A model generated the notes under the pieces. It was not told where the DNA came from, ran no database searches, and worked only from the letters and a program-made list of their open reading frames with translations. DNA of 64,000 nt, taken from Oceanobacter mangrovi. Its GTDB lineage: Bacteria; Pseudomonadota; Gammaproteobacteria; Pseudomonadales; Oceanobacteraceae. Shown piece by piece: positions 61,223-64,000 of this stretch; the first letter of the stretch is position 1; the number at the start of each line of letters is the position of its first letter. The position numbers were made by a program, and so were the translations under genes. The DNA is taken from the NCBI RefSeq assembly GCF_019740315.1, contig NZ_JAHXZR010000001.1:1-64000 (forward strand), in the 5' to 3' direction.

Positions 61223-62647
61223 TCAGGAGGGCGTATCCTTGTCTGTTGCCGGGGTTGATGCCGCGCCCTTGGTTGCCCGACTACTGCGTTTTCGAGGAGC
61301 CGGGGCCGCAGGCTGGCCGGGTTTCACCAGCGCAGACACCGGCTCCGGAGGACTTACAGCGGCTTTCTTTGGCTCTGCTGGAGCGGCAACGACCGCTGGA
61401 AGCGCTATTTTACTCTCATGGCCGGACACGGGCGCAGCCGCCATAAACTCCTTGATTTGCGGTGCAATCATTTCGCGGAAACGGCGACCGTTAAAGATAC
61501 CGTAGTGACCCACACCCTCGGCTTCCAGATGGCGTTTGCGGTCGGCAGGAATACCGGAGCAGATATCCAGCGCGCAAGCAGTCTGGCCACGACCAGTGAT
61601 GTCGTCCAGTTCGCCTTCGATGGTCATGATCGACATATCCGTGATCGCGGTCAGATCAACCGGGTGACCACGATGTTCCATTTCACCTTTTGGCAGAGCC
61701 TGTTCCAGGAATACCTTGCGAATGGTGTCGAGGTAATAATGTGCTGGCATGTCCATCACAGCCAGGTATTCGTTGTAGAACAAGCGATGACCTTCGGCGC
61801 TTTCGCCATCCCCCTTGACCAGGTCGGTGAAGAACTTGAAGTGCTTGCTCATGTGAGTATCCCAGTTCATCGACATAAAGCCGGAGAGCTGGATAAAACC
61901 CGGATAGACCAGCTGACCACGGCCAGCAAAGCCACGCGGCACCCGCATGATGACGTTGTCCTCAAACCATTCCAGATCCTTGCCGGAAGCGTAGTCATTG
62001 ACACCGGTCGGGTTGATACGAACATCAATCGGGCCGCCCATCAGGGTCATGCTGGCTGGCAAACAGGGGTCGTTATGCATGGCCATCAGGGCTGCGGCGA
62101 CCAGTGCCGGTACACAGGGCTGGCAAACCGCCATCACATGAACATCCGGCCCCAGGGTCTGGAGGAAATCAATCAAATAGTCGACATAGTCGTCAAAATG
62201 GAAGGTGCCATCGGCCATTGGCACATCACGAGCGTTTTTCCAGTCGGTAATGTACACCTCATGATCGGGCAGGAATTCATTCACCGTACCGCGCAGCAGC
62301 GTGGCAAAGTGGCCAGACATGGGCGCAATCATCAGTACTTTCGGCTGCAGCAAACCAGCCTTTTCACGTTTGAAATGCAGCAGGTTGCAGTAGGGTTTGC
62401 TTTGGATAACTTCATAGCTGATGGCCACTTCACGGCCATCGATCTCAGTGGAATCAAGCCCCCAGGCCGGTTCTTCATAGAAATCGGTAATACGCTCGAC
62501 CAGCTCCATCGACGCCCGCATGGTGCGATAGGTCCAGCTGTAGTTGAGCGGGTTGGTTGGCTGATAAAGAAACTGCCGGGTCATGCGTGCCATCACATGA
62601 ACCGGACGGAGCGATTCCATAATTTGCGCATTGATGTTGTACAGCAT
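61223..62647 (-). CDS. phaZ: Intracellular polyhydroxyalkanoate depolymerase with basic C-terminal tail
   Basis: Alpha/beta-hydrolase of 474 residues that hydrolyses stored PHB granules. The core (1-405) matches intracellular PhaZ: MLYNINAQIMESLRPVHVMARMTRQFL, LHFKRE, the nucleophile Cys175 in MAVCQPCVPAL (Cys replaces Ser in this family), GPIDVRINPT and the late His in GVGHYGIFNGRRFRE. The last 70 residues form an Ala/Pro/Lys/Arg-rich tail (SALVKPGQPAAPAPRKRSSR) not found in the standard enzyme of about 410-420 residues. It resembles the DNA-binding tails of PhaF-type phasins. Confidence 0.94.
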   Translation of the reverse strand: MLYNINAQIMESLRPVHVMARMTRQFLYQPTNPLNYSWTYRTMRASMELVERITDFYEEPAWGLDSTEIDGREVAISYEVIQSKPYCNLLHFKREKAGLLQPKVLMIAPMSGHFATLLRGTVNEFLPDHEVYITDWKNARDVPMADGTFHFDDYVDYLIDFLQTLGPDVHVMAVCQPCVPALVAAALMAMHNDPCLPASMTLMGGPIDVRINPTGVNDYASGKDLEWFEDNVIMRVPRGFAGRGQLVYPGFIQLSGFMSMNWDTHMSKHFKFFTDLVKGDGESAEGHRLFYNEYLAVMDMPAHYYLDTIRKVFLEQALPKGEMEHRGHPVDLTAITDMSIMTIEGELDDITGRGQTACALDICSGIPADRKRHLEAEGVGHYGIFNGRRFREMIAPQIKEFMAAAPVSGHESKIALPAVVAAPAEPKKAAVSPPEPVSALVKPGQPAAPAPRKRSSRATKGAASTPATDKDTPS

Positions 62648-62906
62648 GATAGTGATCCCTCGCTTTCACCTTGGCTGTCTGGATAAATAAGCCTAACAGA
62701 TTAAGGATTGGCTGTATGAGGCCACTTTAGGTCTAAATCGTATAAAAAGTGGACAAATCCGTTGAATTGAAAATTAGCCCGCTATTCATAACAAGACATC
62801 AGGCTTCTGCAGCCAAACCGCAACAGTCCGTCTACTGATGCTCCGTTATCACTGACTGCCAAACTGGCTATTCTGCGCGTTTTTTCAGCCCCCATGTGGA
62901 GTCACC

Positions 62907-63122
62907 ATGCATTTGAAACTGAGACTTATCCACAGCGCACTGATGTCCGGCATTCTCAGTCTGCTGATGACCTGCTGGATCACCTACATCAATCTGGGCT
63001 ACAGCAGCCACTTCTTTGGTTTGTGGATGAAAGCCTGGAGCCTCGCCTGGCCACCAGCGTTTGTAATCGCATTCAGCACTGGCCCAGCCATCCTCAAGCT
63101 GGCACAACGGCTGTCGCGCTAA
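62907..63122 (+). CDS. DUF2798 family small membrane protein
   Basis: A 71-residue protein with two membrane helices (about 8-30 and 42-62) and the family phrases MSGILSLLMTCWITYINLG and MKAWSLAWPPAFVIAFSTGPAILKLAQRL. GGAG lies five bases before the ATG. The family function is unknown. The 259 bp upstream (to phaZ) hold no gene. Confidence 0.88.
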   Translation: MHLKLRLIHSALMSGILSLLMTCWITYINLGYSSHFFGLWMKAWSLAWPPAFVIAFSTGPAILKLAQRLSR

Positions 63123-63257
63123 CGGCTGCCATATTAATCCGCCACCATCGGGCGCGAACTTTTGCAGCTAGCGGTCAACGAACTCATACTTGCAACTATT
63201 TGGCCCGATTTACGCATGTAGTCTGGTCATACTCAGCCCTACTTGATGGAGACAGTC

Positions 63258-63980
63258 ATGAAACACCAGGTTCTGTTGGTATCCCTGCTCACCGCTGCGG
63301 CAGCCGCACAGGCATCTGATGAAGCCCCCAAACAGCCACCGTTCTGGCAAGGCTTTGCCGAGCTGGGCACTATTGCAACCTCAGGCAATACCGACACCAG
63401 CAGCCTCAATGCCAAATTTGGCGCTGCCCGCAAGGGCATCCAGTGGGATTCAAATTACAAGCTGACCGCACTCACCAGCCGCGAAGACGGCGACGCTTCA
63501 AAGGAAACCTACTTTGCCTCAATGCAGTTTGACCGCAAGCTCAGTGAGCGTTCCTATATCGCCATTCACGCCCAGCAAGAGCGCGCCCGCTTTTCCGGTT
63601 TTGTCTACCAAAGCAGCGCCTCGGTTGGTTATGGCTACCGCCTCATCAAGAATGAAAAGCACGAGTTGTCGCTCGAGGCTGGCCCTGGTTACAGCCGCAA
63701 CAAAGTGGAAGACACCAATGTGATTGAGGATGAAGGGATTGCCCGCCTGGTGGCCGATTACCACTGGAATATAAACAAGGGCACCTTTTTCATGCAAAAC
63801 CTGACCGCTGAACTGGGTCAGGAGAACAGTACCTACACCAGCGAGACCGGTCTCAAAAGCCAGCTTAACGGCTCATTGGCGACCAAATTGACCTATACCG
63901 TCAGCTACGTCGACAAGGTACCGGAAGGCAACAAAACCACCGATACCGAATTCGGTGTGACTCTGGTCTACAGCTTTTGA
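63258..63980 (+). CDS. DUF481 family outer-membrane protein
   Basis: A 240-residue secreted beta-barrel with a signal peptide (about 1-20, HQVLLVSLLTAAAAAQA) and the DUF481/YdiY pattern FAELGTIATSGNTDTSSLNAKFGA, YGYRLIKNEKHELSLEAGPGYS and a terminal Phe in FGVTLVYSF. E. coli YdiY is acid-inducible; the function is not known. The ATG at 63258 with GGAG six bases upstream is chosen over 63243. It is the last gene in the window. Confidence 0.9.
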   Translation: MKHQVLLVSLLTAAAAAQASDEAPKQPPFWQGFAELGTIATSGNTDTSSLNAKFGAARKGIQWDSNYKLTALTSREDGDASKETYFASMQFDRKLSERSYIAIHAQQERARFSGFVYQSSASVGYGYRLIKNEKHELSLEAGPGYSRNKVEDTNVIEDEGIARLVADYHWNINKGTFFMQNLTAELGQENSTYTSETGLKSQLNGSLATKLTYTVSYVDKVPEGNKTTDTEFGVTLVYSF

Positions 63981-64000
63981 TAGCCGCTTGCAGCGCGCTA

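Noticed and set aside
61418-62686. 422-codon rightward frame opposite phaZ
   Set aside because: Antisense shadow of the PHA depolymerase.

Overview
This is a chromosomal window of a Gram-negative gammaproteobacterium, most likely a marine or halotolerant member of the Oceanospirillales/Pseudomonadales. The block tyrS, M23 peptidase, anmK, erpA, DUF6776 gene, argC, hemJ, hemL follows an order known from Pseudomonas-like genomes. A complete ectoine operon, polyhydroxyalkanoate genes and outer-membrane proteins fit a marine heterotroph. No genus can be named from the sequence alone. Most of the window is ordinary, dense, moderately GC-rich core genome. There is no phage, IS element, CRISPR array or tRNA gene that I could see.

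Layout. 1-480: 5' end of a 16S rRNA gene on the minus strand with an antitermination leader and three tandem rrn promoters. 0.5-11.2 kb: tyrS; a peptidoglycan-turnover pair (M23 peptidase and anmK); a minus-strand cluster argC, DUF6776, bactofilin, erpA, DsrE-like, in which erpA has its own promoter overlapped by a strong IscR-type site; then a ClC channel and the haem genes hemJ and hemL. 11.2-18.7 kb: a membrane protein, a chemoreceptor, a two-component pair and an acyl-CoA synthetase. 18.8-26 kb: TPR lipoprotein, PBP1b, glnE, ilvE. 26.2-28.5 kb: a molybdate-type ABC transporter behind a ModE-type operator. 28.4-37.9 kb: a second M23 peptidase, two EamA exporters, two LysR regulators, an SbmA-like peptide transporter, a class II glutamine amidotransferase and an aldehyde dehydrogenase. 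38.0-41.2 kb: a pair of 74-bp palindromic repeats, then mmsA and an omega-amino-acid transaminase gene (beta-alanine/malonic semialdehyde route).

41.4-44.4 kb is the accessory island. It is visibly AT-rich. It holds three tandem copies of a small beta-sandwich-like gene followed by a class 3 lipase, arranged like immunity genes with a lipase toxin (type VI lipase effector style). Copy 2 has lost its membrane anchor through a nonsense change and now starts at an internal GTG that overlaps the end of copy 1. Copies 1 and 3 share about 100 bp of upstream DNA, so the promoter was duplicated too.

44.4-64 kb: transaldolase; an orphan sugar-binding protein divergent from a PfkB sugar kinase; an outer-membrane barrel; a 1128-residue lipoprotein; then ectABC-ask-TPR with divergent ectR and a 20-bp palindrome between them; acetyl-CoA acetyltransferase; an MFS transporter; an intracellular PHA depolymerase with a basic tail; and small DUF2798 and DUF481 genes at the right edge.

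Start codons were moved inward from the longest reading frame where a ribosome binding site or family alignment favoured it. All operators and promoters are called by eye from consensus matches, with no database search or computed score.
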